Below are positions 9,697-17,951 of a stretch of 64,000 nt of DNA, piece by piece. The stretch covers positions 3,162,001-3,226,000 of the forward strand of contig NZ_LT992502.1 of assembly GCF_900324475.1 (NCBI RefSeq). The letters run 5' to 3'. Position 1 is the first letter of the stretch. Each line of letters opens with the position of its first letter. Under the pieces are notes generated by a model. That model made no database searches and was not told the DNA's origin. It saw only the letters and a program-made list of their open reading frames with translations. The stretch is from Enterobacter bugandensis (lineage in GTDB: Bacteria; Pseudomonadota; Gammaproteobacteria; Enterobacterales; Enterobacteriaceae). The position numbers were made by a program, and so were the translations under genes.

Positions 9697-11994
9697 TTAC
9701 AGCAGCTCGAACTCGCCTTTATTTACGCGGGCGGAATCCACCCCGATAAAGACGTTAAACTTGCCCGGTTCCGCATCATATTTCATCTGCTGGTTCCAGA
9801 ACTTCAGCGCATCCACGTCAATCGGGAAGCTGATGGTTTTGGTTTCGCCAGGCTTGAGATTGACCTTCTCAAAGCCGCGCAGCTGCTTCACAGGACGGCT
9901 CATCGAGGCGGTGACATCCTGCACGTACATCTGAATCACCGTTGCCCCTTCACGCTTGCCGGTGTTGGTCACCTCGACGCTGGCGGTGACCTTGCCGTCA
10001 CGCTTCAGGCTCGGCGCCGACATTTTCACCTCAGAGACCTTGAAGGTGGTGTAGCTCAGGCCATAACCAAACGGGTAGAGCGGGCCGTTAGCTTCGTCAA
10101 AGTAACGAGACGTGTATTTGTTCGGCTTGTCGGCGTTGTACGGGCGACCGGTGTTCAGGTGGCTGTAGTAAACCGGGATCTGCCCGACGGAGCGCGGGAA
10201 GGACATCGGCAGCTTGCCCGACGGGTTGTAATCGCCAAACAGCACGTCGGCGATGGCGTTACCGCCTTCGGTGCCGGCGAACCAGGTTTCCAGAATGGCG
10301 TCAGCCTGCTGGTCCTCTTTCACCAGCGCCAGCGGACGACCGTTCATCAGCACCAGCACAAGCGGCTTGCCGGTCGCTTTCAGGGCGGCGATCAGATCGC
10401 GCTGGCTCTGCGGGATGGTGATGTCGGTACGGCTGGAGGCTTCGTGCGCCATACCCTGCGCTTCCCCCACGACCGCGACAACGACGTCAGACTGCTTCGC
10501 CGCGTTGACCGCTTCGTCGATCATCTCCTTCGGCGTGCGCGGATCGACCTTCACCGCTTCCTCGTACTGGTTGAGGAAGGTGACGATGTCTTTATCGTCG
10601 GTGACGTTCGCCCCTTTGGCGTACACCACTTTGGCGTTTTCACCGACGGCGCTCTTGATGCCGGTCAGGACGGTAACGGACTGATCGGCCACGCCCGCAG
10701 CAGACCAGCTCCCCATCACGTCGCGCTTGCTGTCAGCCAGCGGGCCGACCACAGCAATAGTGCCGGATTTTTTCAGCGGCAGCGTGTCAAGGCGGTTCTT
10801 CAGCAGCACCAGACTTTCGCGCGCCACTTCACGCGCCTCTTTACGGTGCAGGCGACTTTCGGCGTTGGTATCCGCCGGGTCAGAATCTTTCGGCCCCAGG
10901 TGGCTGTACGGATCGTTAAACAGCCCCATGTCATATTTCACGTTCAGCACGTGGCGCGCGGCATCGTCCAGCTCCGCCATCGTTACCTTGCCGCTCTTCA
11001 CCAGCCCCGGCAGGTATTTGCTGTAGTACTCGTCGCTCATGCTCATGTTGATGCCGGACTTAAGCGCCACGCGCACCGCGTCTTCCGGATCGGACGCCGT
11101 GCCGTGCTTGATCAGCTCTTTAATCGCGCCGTGGTCGGAAACGGTGATGCCCTTAAAGCCCCACTGGTCGCGCAGGACGTCTTTCAGCAGCCAGGAATCG
11201 GAGGTCGCAGGCGTGCCGTTCAGCGAGTTCAGCGCCACCATCACCGCGCCGCTGCCCGCATCCAGCCCTGCCTTGTACGGCGGCATGTAGTCGTTAAACA
11301 GGCGCTGTGGGCTCATGTCGACGGTGTTGTACTCTTTACCGCCTTCCACGGCGCCGTAGGCCGCGAAGTGTTTAACGCTGGTCATCACCGAGTAGCGGTC
11401 CGCCGGGCTCTTGCCCTGCATCGCTTCCACCATGGTTTTGCCCATCGTGGCCGTTAAATAGGTATCTTCACCGAAGCCTTCCGAGGCGCGGCCCCAGCGC
11501 GGATCGCGCGAGACGTCCACCATCGGTGCCCAGGTCATGTTCAGGCCGTCGTCCGCCGCTTCATAGGCCGACACGCGCCCGACGGTTTTCACCGCGTCGA
11601 GGTTAAACGAGGAGGCTAAGCCGAGGCTGATCGGGAAGACAGTGCGTTGGCCGTGCACCACGTCATAGGCGAAGAACAACGGGATTTTCAGGCGGCTGAG
11701 CTGCATCACCTGATCCTGCATGGCGCGGATATCCTGGCGGGTGACGGTGTTAAAAATCGCGCCCACCTGGTTCTCTTTGATCATCTCGCGGATGGCCTCT
11801 TTCGGGTTATCCGGGCCAACGCTGATCAGACGCAGCTGGCCGATTTTTTCATCGACCGTCATCTTCTTAAGCAACTCCGTGACAAACGCGTCGCGGGCTT
11901 CAGGCGTGAGCGGGTGATTACCAAACAAATCCTCTGCCAGCGCAGGTTGCAGCGCCAGGCTGACGGCGACACCTACAGAACATAGCCATTTCAT
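9697..11994 (-). CDS. bglX: Periplasmic beta-glucosidase BglX
   Basis: Glycoside hydrolase family 3 enzyme, 765 residues, the same length as E. coli BglX. The signal peptide is MKWLCSVGVAVSLALQPALA. A GH3 N-terminal barrel carries the nucleophile Asp in TVSDHGAIKE; the GH3 C-terminal domain contains the KHFAAYG and MAHEASSRTD segments; a C-terminal fibronectin III-like domain (from about residue 665) ends in KGEFELL. The start was set at MKWL, which gives the clean signal peptide; a seven-residue longer start (MMRENNN) is possible. It hydrolyses beta-glucosides in the periplasm. Transcribed away from dld. Confidence 0.97.
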   Translation of the reverse strand: MKWLCSVGVAVSLALQPALAEDLFGNHPLTPEARDAFVTELLKKMTVDEKIGQLRLISVGPDNPKEAIREMIKENQVGAIFNTVTRQDIRAMQDQVMQLSRLKIPLFFAYDVVHGQRTVFPISLGLASSFNLDAVKTVGRVSAYEAADDGLNMTWAPMVDVSRDPRWGRASEGFGEDTYLTATMGKTMVEAMQGKSPADRYSVMTSVKHFAAYGAVEGGKEYNTVDMSPQRLFNDYMPPYKAGLDAGSGAVMVALNSLNGTPATSDSWLLKDVLRDQWGFKGITVSDHGAIKELIKHGTASDPEDAVRVALKSGINMSMSDEYYSKYLPGLVKSGKVTMAELDDAARHVLNVKYDMGLFNDPYSHLGPKDSDPADTNAESRLHRKEAREVARESLVLLKNRLDTLPLKKSGTIAVVGPLADSKRDVMGSWSAAGVADQSVTVLTGIKSAVGENAKVVYAKGANVTDDKDIVTFLNQYEEAVKVDPRTPKEMIDEAVNAAKQSDVVVAVVGEAQGMAHEASSRTDITIPQSQRDLIAALKATGKPLVLVLMNGRPLALVKEDQQADAILETWFAGTEGGNAIADVLFGDYNPSGKLPMSFPRSVGQIPVYYSHLNTGRPYNADKPNKYTSRYFDEANGPLYPFGYGLSYTTFKVSEVKMSAPSLKRDGKVTASVEVTNTGKREGATVIQMYVQDVTASMSRPVKQLRGFEKVNLKPGETKTISFPIDVDALKFWNQQMKYDAEPGKFNVFIGVDSARVNKGEFELL

Positions 11995-12183
11995 GTTGTT
12001 ATTCTCTCTCATCAATAATCGCGGGAAGCACCCGGCCAGACCGTGCGAAAAGCGCAGTGTGCCATAAACCCTCTGAACGTTGCAGGGTTATTCTCTGATT
12101 TTTCTCGTGAATACTCGACCGCTGAACAGTTAATCGCGCTATGCTTTACAGCGAGAAATTTGCCCCACCACAAGGAGTGGAAG

Positions 12184-13932
12184 ATGACTTCTGTTCGAAC
12201 TGACGATAACAAAACATTTATTAACGAACTGTCGCGCCTGGTTGGCTCCTCTCACCTGCTTACCGACCCGGCCAAAACCGCCCGCTACCGCAAGGGTTTC
12301 CGCTCCGGCCAGGGTGACGCGCTGGCGGTGGTCTTCCCCGGCACGCTGCTGGAGCTGTGGCGCGTGCTGAGCGCCTGCGTTGCGGCGGACAAAATTATTT
12401 TAATGCAGGCGGCCAACACCGGCCTGACCGAAGGTTCCACGCCGAACGGCAACGATTACGATCGCGATATCGTGATTATCAGCACCCTGCGCCTCGACAA
12501 GCTGCACCTGCTGGACAAAGGCGAGCAGGTGCTCGCGTTCCCGGGTACCACGCTCTACTCGCTGGAAAAAGCGCTTAAGCCGCTGGGCCGCGAGCCGCAC
12601 TCGGTGATCGGCTCCTCCTGCATTGGCGCCTCGGTGGTCGGTGGGATCTGCAATAACTCCGGCGGTTCGCTGGTCCAGCGCGGCCCGGCCTACACCGAAA
12701 TGTCACTTTTTGCCCGCATTGATGAAAACGGCAAGCTGACGCTGGTGAACCACCTGGGCATCGATCTGGGCGTGACGCCGGAACAGATCCTCAGCAAGCT
12801 CGACGACGACCGCGTGAGGGACGAAGACGTGCAGCACGATGGTCGCCACGCGCACGACCACGATTACATCACCCGCGTACGCGATATCGAGGCCGATACC
12901 CCGGCGCGCTACAACGCCGATCCGGATCGCCTGTTTGAATCGTCCGGCTGCGCGGGCAAGCTGGCGGTTTTTGCGGTGCGTCTCGACACCTTCCCGGCAG
13001 AGAAAAAGCAGCAGGTATTTTACATCGGCACCAATCAGCCTGAGGTCCTGACCGAAATTCGTCGCCATATTCTGGGCGAATTCACCCACCTGCCGGTGGC
13101 GGGCGAGTACATGCATCGGGATATTTACGACATCGCGGAGCGCTACGGGAAAGACACCTTCCTGATGATCGATAAGCTTGGCACCGACAAAATGCCGTTT
13201 TTCTTCACCATGAAGGGCCGCACCGACGCGATGCTGGAGAAAGTGTCGCTGTTCAAGCCCCACTTTACCGACCGCTTTATGCAGAAGCTGGGCAACGTTT
13301 TCCCTGCGCATCTGCCGGAGCGAATGAAAACCTGGCGTGATAAGTACGAACATCACCTGCTGCTGAAAATGGCCGGGGACGGGATCGCCGAAGCGCAGAG
13401 CTGGCTGACCGAGTTCTTCAGGACGGCTGAGGGTGATTTCTTTGCCTGCACGCCGGAAGAAGGCAGCAAAGCCTTCCTGCACCGCTTCGCCGCGGCGGGT
13501 GCCGCTATCCGTTACCAGGCGGTGCATTCCGAAGAGGTGGAAGATATTCTGGCGCTGGATATCGCCCTGCGACGCAACGACACCGAATGGTTTGAGCATC
13601 TGCCGCCGGAAATCGACAGCAAGCTGGTGCATAAGCTCTATTACGGCCATTTTATGTGCTACGTCTTCCATCAGGATTATATCGTCAAAAAAGGGGTAGA
13701 TGCTCACGAACTGAAGGAGCAGATGCTCGCCCTGCTGCGCGAGCGTGGCGCACAATATCCTGCGGAACACAACGTCGGGCATCTTTATAAGGCCCCTGAC
13801 GCCCTTAAGCAGTTTTATCGCGAGAATGACCCTACAAACAGCATGAACCCCGGGATCGGGAAAACAACGCGGAAGAAATACTGGAAAGAGAGTGCAGACG
13901 CGGAGCAGCGCATAACGCAAGCGTCTGATTAA
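12184..13932 (+). CDS. dld: Quinone-dependent D-lactate dehydrogenase
   Basis: Peripheral membrane flavoenzyme that oxidises D-lactate to pyruvate and passes electrons to the quinone pool; 582 residues. The PCMH-type FAD-binding domain (about residues 40-215) includes the QAANTGLTEGSTP motif and the IGSSCIGASVVGGICNNSGG loop. A cap domain and the basic membrane-binding region (HFTDR, MKTWRDKYEHH) follow. The start follows AAGGAGTGGAAG; upstream in-frame codons are not conserved. The C-terminus is about 11 residues longer than the E. coli protein (ending AEQRITQASD). Divergent from bglX. Confidence 0.96.
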   Translation: MTSVRTDDNKTFINELSRLVGSSHLLTDPAKTARYRKGFRSGQGDALAVVFPGTLLELWRVLSACVAADKIILMQAANTGLTEGSTPNGNDYDRDIVIISTLRLDKLHLLDKGEQVLAFPGTTLYSLEKALKPLGREPHSVIGSSCIGASVVGGICNNSGGSLVQRGPAYTEMSLFARIDENGKLTLVNHLGIDLGVTPEQILSKLDDDRVRDEDVQHDGRHAHDHDYITRVRDIEADTPARYNADPDRLFESSGCAGKLAVFAVRLDTFPAEKKQQVFYIGTNQPEVLTEIRRHILGEFTHLPVAGEYMHRDIYDIAERYGKDTFLMIDKLGTDKMPFFFTMKGRTDAMLEKVSLFKPHFTDRFMQKLGNVFPAHLPERMKTWRDKYEHHLLLKMAGDGIAEAQSWLTEFFRTAEGDFFACTPEEGSKAFLHRFAAAGAAIRYQAVHSEEVEDILALDIALRRNDTEWFEHLPPEIDSKLVHKLYYGHFMCYVFHQDYIVKKGVDAHELKEQMLALLRERGAQYPAEHNVGHLYKAPDALKQFYRENDPTNSMNPGIGKTTRKKYWKESADAEQRITQASD

Positions 13933-13996
13933 ACCTTACAGCCAAATTTGAGAGATTGTTTCGCGCGCCTTAATCGTAATAGAGTAGCGGTCTGTC

Positions 13997-14018
13997 GCCG
14001 GAGAAATGTTTCTCCGGC
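13997..14018. repeat. Perfect 22-bp inverted repeat between dld and the acetyltransferase gene
   Basis: Ten base pairs, GCCGGAGAAA then TG then TTTCTCCGGC, form a perfect palindrome that ends 26 bp before the acetyltransferase start codon. It could be the dld transcription end or an operator or leader hairpin for the next gene; no U-tract follows (ATTCTATAACG). Confidence 0.6.
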
Positions 14019-14044
14019 ATTCTATAACGAGGAGCAGGCGCATC

Positions 14045-14599
14045 ATGTCGGCTGTTGATGTTTTATCCGAAACCGAACTGGAAGTGCGCGACGCCCTTCC
14101 CGATGATGTGCATGCCATCGCCGCCATCTATTCCTGGCATGTGCTTCACGGACGCGCGTCATTCGAAGAAGTCCCCCCCACCATCGACGAAATGCGTCAG
14201 CGCATGAAAAGCGTGGCCGAGAACGGTTTACCGTGGCTCATCGCGCTCTATCGCGGCATCGTGGTGGGCTATTGTTACGCCACCCCTTATCGACCGCGTC
14301 AGGCCTATCGCTATACTCTGGAAGAGTCGATTTACGTGGATGCCAGCATCACCGGACGCGGTTTTGGCACCGCATTAATGAACGCGCTGATCGCGCGCTG
14401 CGAGCAGGGCCCGTGGCGGCAGATGATTGCGGTTGTGGGAGATGGCAATAATAATTCCGGCTCGTTACGGCTGCATAAAAAACACGGCTTTGAGATTGTC
14501 GGTCAGCTTCGCAGCGTGGGGTATAAGAAAGGCGACTGGCGGGATACGGTGATAATGCAGCGCCCGCTCAATGACGGTGACTGGACGCTGCCGGAATAA
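14045..14599 (+). CDS. GNAT acetyltransferase, phosphinothricin N-acetyltransferase-like
   Basis: Protein of 184 residues in the GNAT superfamily. The N-terminus ELEVRDALPDDVHAIAAIYSWHV, the substrate segment YRPRQAYRYTLEESIYVD and the acetyl-CoA loop near residue 105 (GRGFGTALMNAL) are typical of PAT/MddA-like enzymes, which acetylate phosphinothricin, methionine sulfone or related compounds. The terminal GYKKGDWRDTVIMQR motif also fits. The start was put at the ATG (MSAVDVLSE) about 8 nt after GAGGAG; a 13-residue upstream reading crosses the palindrome and is not favoured. It is an accessory gene relative to E. coli, between dld and pbpG. The true substrate is unknown. Confidence 0.88.
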   Translation: MSAVDVLSETELEVRDALPDDVHAIAAIYSWHVLHGRASFEEVPPTIDEMRQRMKSVAENGLPWLIALYRGIVVGYCYATPYRPRQAYRYTLEESIYVDASITGRGFGTALMNALIARCEQGPWRQMIAVVGDGNNNSGSLRLHKKHGFEIVGQLRSVGYKKGDWRDTVIMQRPLNDGDWTLPE

Positions 14600-14612
14600 A
14601 CGCAGTGCGGTC

Positions 14613-14639
14613 TGGTGCCCTCACCCACAGGGAGAGGGA
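14613..14639. repeat. CCCTC/GAGGG dispersed palindrome, copy A
   Basis: GGTGCCCTCACCCACAGGGA followed by GAGGGAG: a degenerate member of a family also seen at 17101-17130 and 39818-39844. It lies between convergent genes (acetyltransferase and pbpG) and resembles the GC-rich intergenic palindromes common in Enterobacter. Confidence 0.5.
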
Positions 14640-14647
14640 GAAAACAT

Positions 14648-14677
14648 AAAAAACGGTAACGCATGTTACCGTTTTGC
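14648..14677. terminator. Bidirectional terminator, acetyltransferase gene / pbpG
   Basis: A 10-bp stem (AAACGGTAAC / GTTACCGTTT) with a GCAT loop has an A-run on the left and a T-run on the right, so it can stop both converging genes. Confidence 0.85.
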
Positions 14678-14683
14678 TTTTAC

Positions 14684-15607
14684 CTAATCGTTTTGCGCCG
14701 TCGCCATCTGCTCCGCTTTCTGCTTTTTATAGGTCAATGCTGCAGCCGGAACGGGCTGCACTTTCCCGGTCTCAATCCAGGTCCGCAGGCGGCTCGCATC
14801 CGCAAAGTGGGTATATTTCCCGAAGGCATCCATCACCACCAGCGCCACCGGCTTACCGTTAAACACGGTGCGCATCACCAGGCAGTGGCCTGCCGCATTG
14901 GTAAACCCGGTTTTGGTTAACTGAATATTCCAGTTCTCGCGGTACACCAGATGGTTCGTGTTGCGAAACGGCAGTGTGTAAGACGGATTCGAGAATGTCG
15001 CCATGTCCTCACGCGTGGTGCTGAGCTGGCCGAGCAGCGGGTACTGCTTGCTGGCAATCAGCAGTTTCGTCAGATCGCGGGCCGTGGAGACGTTGTTAAT
15101 CGACAGACCCGTCGGTTCAACAAAATGAGTATTGCTCATCCCCAGCGCTTTGGCTTTGGCGTTCATCGCGCGGATAAAGGCATCGTAACCGCCAGGATAG
15201 TGGTGCGCCAGACTTGCCGCCGCACGGTTTTCGGACGACATCAGCGCCAGCAGCAGCATATTTTTACGGCTGATTTCACTGTTCAGGCGCACGCGAGAGT
15301 AGATCCCTTTCATCTCCGGCGTGTGGCTGATATCCACTTTCAGCTTTTCGTCCAGCGGCAGGCGAGCATCAAGCACCACCATCGCGGTCATTAATTTGGT
15401 TATTGAGGCGATTGGGCGCACCAGGTCCGGGTGGCTGGCGTAAATCACCTTATTGGTATTGAGATCAACAATCATCGCGCTGCCGGACGCAATTTGCGGC
15501 TGAGCAGCAGCGGTGGTCACAGCGGGCGTTTTGGCGACAGCTGGCACGGCAGCGGACGCGCCCAGCAGCAGCGCCAGGCTAAGTAAGGAGACACGAAATT
15601 TCAGCAT
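14684..15607 (-). CDS. pbpG: D-alanyl-D-alanine endopeptidase, penicillin-binding protein 7
   Basis: Periplasmic serine peptidase of the S11 family, 307 residues, which cuts the D-Ala-mDAP cross-links of peptidoglycan. The signal peptide ends near PAVAKT. The three penicillin-binding motifs are visible: SITK (68-71), SEN (125-127) and KTG (232-234). Length and motifs match E. coli PBP7. It faces the acetyltransferase gene and lies 167 bp downstream of yohC on the same strand, separated by a strong hairpin. Confidence 0.96.
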   Translation of the reverse strand: MLKFRVSLLSLALLLGASAAVPAVAKTPAVTTAAAQPQIASGSAMIVDLNTNKVIYASHPDLVRPIASITKLMTAMVVLDARLPLDEKLKVDISHTPEMKGIYSRVRLNSEISRKNMLLLALMSSENRAAASLAHHYPGGYDAFIRAMNAKAKALGMSNTHFVEPTGLSINNVSTARDLTKLLIASKQYPLLGQLSTTREDMATFSNPSYTLPFRNTNHLVYRENWNIQLTKTGFTNAAGHCLVMRTVFNGKPVALVVMDAFGKYTHFADASRLRTWIETGKVQPVPAAALTYKKQKAEQMATAQND

Positions 15608-15737
15608 GGTGAGACTTCTGATAATTATTCACGCACGTAATGACGTACACCGCCTGTGTCGACGGATAAACACAGGCTGGCTTCGGCATCATAGCGGTCA
15701 CCGTGCTTTGTCGCCAGCGGATAATCGTGAACAGATG

Positions 15738-15769
15738 CTGCATTGCTGGCATTTACGCCAGCAATGCAG
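15738..15769. terminator. Strong hairpin between yohC and pbpG
   Basis: A 13-bp perfect stem (CTGCATTGCTGGC / GCCAGCAATGCAG) with a 6-nt loop begins 5 nt past the yohC stop on the minus strand. No U-tract follows, so Rho-independent termination is uncertain; mRNA 3'-end protection is an alternative. Confidence 0.6.
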
Positions 15770-15774
15770 TGAGC

Positions 15775-16362
15775 TTAGAAGAGACGGTATCCATAACCCC
15801 AGAGAATAACCGTCAGTGCCAGTAACACCTCCAGTACCAGCACCCCGATGGCAAGCGTGGAACCGGAGAAGCTCAGGCCCTCTTCTTTATTGATATTCAG
15901 GAAGGTTGGAACGCCCAGATACAGCAGATAACCGGTGTAAAAGAGCGCAACAGTACCGATCAGCGCGCACAGCCAGACCAGTGGATAGAGCGCAACAATA
16001 CCGCTTAAGAACAGCGGGGTCGCGACGTATCCGGCAAAGACCATACAGTGTGCCAGCGATGGGCGCTGTGGGTAGTTACGCGCCATCCAGTGAATGACGC
16101 GCCCCATGACCGCCACCCCTGCCAGCATCAGGCCATAAAAGAGAATGGCCAGATAAAGCCCGGTAAACCAGGAGAGCTGAACCACGGTACCGTCACCGAA
16201 GTTCCAGCCGATTTGTGTTGTGCCAATAAACGCGCATATTACCGGCACCGCGGCCATCAGCAGCACATGGTGGGTGTAATGATGCGAGACCGTTTCGTTC
16301 TCACTTTTGATGACATGCATTTCACGATCGGGATGGGAGAAAAGTCCCCAGACATGGTTCAT
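15775..16362 (-). CDS. yohC: Yip1-family inner membrane protein YohC
   Basis: Integral membrane protein of 195 residues, identical in length to E. coli YohC, with a Yip1 domain. A soluble N-terminus (MNHVWGLFSHPDREMHVI) is followed by about five hydrophobic segments and ends WGYGYRLF. No function is established. It is divergent from yohD; pbpG lies downstream on the same strand beyond a strong hairpin, so the two are probably separate units. Confidence 0.93.
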   Translation of the reverse strand: MNHVWGLFSHPDREMHVIKSENETVSHHYTHHVLLMAAVPVICAFIGTTQIGWNFGDGTVVQLSWFTGLYLAILFYGLMLAGVAVMGRVIHWMARNYPQRPSLAHCMVFAGYVATPLFLSGIVALYPLVWLCALIGTVALFYTGYLLYLGVPTFLNINKEEGLSFSGSTLAIGVLVLEVLLALTVILWGYGYRLF

Positions 16363-16519
16363 AGCGCCCCCTTGTTGTCGGCCCGTCAGCGATACCTTAA
16401 GTATAATGCAGGCTTTAGATTATTTTATGTACAGTGGGAAATTTCCGTTGATTGCCGCGCGGTTGATTCATGAGGTATATGATTAAACGAGGAACGCAGA
16501 GGGAGATAACCGTTACGTA

Positions 16520-17092
16520 ATGGATATTAACGCACTCATTGAACAATATGGATATGCCGCGCTGGTCATCGGCAGCGTGGCGGAAGGTGAAACCATAACG
16601 CTGCTGGGCGGCGTCGCCGCGCATCAGGGCTTACTGAAGTTTCCGCTGGTCGTCGCTGCGGTCGCGCTGGGCGGCATGATTGGCGATCAGCTGCTCTACT
16701 TCCTGGGGCTACGCTTTGGCCCGACGCTGCTCAAGCGTTTCGTTAAACACAAAAAGAAAATCAACCGCGCGCAGCGCCTGATCCAGCGTCACCCTTATCT
16801 GTTCGTCATAGGCACCCGCTTTATGTACGGCTTCAGGATCATCGGGCCGATACTGATTGGTGCCAGCCGCCTGCCGCCAAAAATTTTCCTGCCGCTGAAT
16901 ATTGTTGGCGCGATAGCCTGGGCGCTGATCTTCACGGCGCTTGGTTACGTGGGTGGTGAGGTGATTGGCCCGTGGCTGCATAACCTTGACCAACACCTGA
17001 AGCACTGGGCGTGGTTGATTCTGGTGGTTGTGGCGGTGATTGGGGTCAGGCTGTGGATGCGGCACAGAGAGAAGAAGCGGGATGAGGAGTGA
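16520..17092 (+). CDS. yohD: DedA-family membrane protein YohD
   Basis: Inner-membrane protein of 190 residues in the DedA/SNARE-associated family, which includes lipid flippase-like and proton-dependent transport proteins. It carries the N-terminal re-entrant segment with the conserved acidic motif (GSVAEGETITLLGG), the GGMIGDQLLYFLG motif, and the conserved arginine region GTRFMYGFRIIGPILIGAS. The tail is basic (RHREKKRDEE). Length is close to E. coli YohD (192). It converges on yohF across a GC-rich palindrome. Confidence 0.93.
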   Translation: MDINALIEQYGYAALVIGSVAEGETITLLGGVAAHQGLLKFPLVVAAVALGGMIGDQLLYFLGLRFGPTLLKRFVKHKKKINRAQRLIQRHPYLFVIGTRFMYGFRIIGPILIGASRLPPKIFLPLNIVGAIAWALIFTALGYVGGEVIGPWLHNLDQHLKHWAWLILVVVAVIGVRLWMRHREKKRDEE

Positions 17093-17100
17093 GTCATCCT

Positions 17101-17130
17101 GGTGCCCCTCCCCCCTTTGGGGAGAGGGGA
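17101..17130. repeat. CCCTC/GAGGG dispersed palindrome, copy B, between yohD and yohF
   Basis: CCCCTCCCCCC, CTTT, then GGGGAGAGGGG forms an almost perfect hairpin in the 44-bp gap between two convergent genes. It is related to copies A (14613-14639) and C (39818-39844) and may also act as a bidirectional terminator. Confidence 0.6.
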
Positions 17131-17136
17131 AACCTG

Positions 17137-17901
17137 TTACCCTTCCGGCTTAAACTGCGGGTTCGCCAGCATAAAGCCCCCGTCGACGATAAACGATTGC
17201 CCTGTGGTATAGCTGGCGTCGCTGTCACACAGCCACGCCACCAGGCTGGCGATTTCTTTGGTGTGGCCCGGCCTTGCCAGCGGGATTTCCGGCATTGACC
17301 CTTCCTTCACTTCGCTGTCATCCATATCGTTCATCGGCGTGGCAATGGCCCCCGGCGCGACGGCGTTCACCAGAATCTTGTGCTTCACCAGCTCCATCGC
17401 CATCGATTTGGTTAAGCCGCCGAGCGCGTGTTTCGCAGCCGTGTAAGCGCTGGCATCAGGCAGCGGCGTGTGCTCATGCACCGAGGTGATGTTCACAATC
17501 CGCCCGCCTTCCCCCTGCTTCACCATCTGCCGTGCCGCAATCTGCGAGCAGAGAAACGCGCCGTCCACGTCGACGGTAAAAATGTTCCGCCAGTCGTCAA
17601 ACGCCATCTCAAGAAATGGCGCTTTGGTCATCGCTCCGGCATTGTTAACCAGCACGTCCAACCGGCCGAAACGCGCAATGAGCGTTTCAATGGCTTCAGC
17701 GCCGTCCGGGAGCGTGCTTAAATCAAGATGGATAGCCTCTGCACGCTGCCCACGCGCTTCAACTTCACGGCAGGATTCCAGCGCCCCTTTTTCATCCGAA
17801 TGCCAGGTGACGCCAATATCAAACCCGCGCTCTGCCAGCATCAGCGCCGTGGTTTTACCGATCCCGGAATCCGATGCGGTTACAATCGCTACTCTGTTCA
17901 T
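17137..17901 (-). CDS. yohF: Short-chain dehydrogenase/reductase YohF
   Basis: NAD(P)-dependent oxidoreductase of the classical SDR family, 254 residues. Visible motifs: the cofactor loop TASDSGIGK (a variant of TGxxxGIG), NNAG, catalytic Ser in NITSVHEH, and YTAAK for the Tyr-Lys pair. E. coli YohF has been described as acting on small ketones such as acetoin or diacetyl; the natural substrate is unclear. The start is the ATG 5 nt after AGGAGG; a GTG six bases further upstream is too close to that site. Convergent with yohD. Confidence 0.93.
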   Translation of the reverse strand: MNRVAIVTASDSGIGKTTALMLAERGFDIGVTWHSDEKGALESCREVEARGQRAEAIHLDLSTLPDGAEAIETLIARFGRLDVLVNNAGAMTKAPFLEMAFDDWRNIFTVDVDGAFLCSQIAARQMVKQGEGGRIVNITSVHEHTPLPDASAYTAAKHALGGLTKSMAMELVKHKILVNAVAPGAIATPMNDMDDSEVKEGSMPEIPLARPGHTKEIASLVAWLCDSDASYTTGQSFIVDGGFMLANPQFKPEG

Positions 17902-17951
17902 ACTCACCTCCTGAAAAACTGCAAAGAGGTAAGTATAGATAATGGCCCTGT

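Noticed and set aside
9679..11457. A 592-codon open frame on the plus strand, antisense to bglX
   Set aside because: It is a shadow of the GC-rich bglX coding strand; Arg/His/Gln-rich composition, no family resemblance, no ribosome site.
12703..13920. A 405-codon open frame antisense to dld
   Set aside because: Shadow of a highly conserved gene with no recognisable domains.
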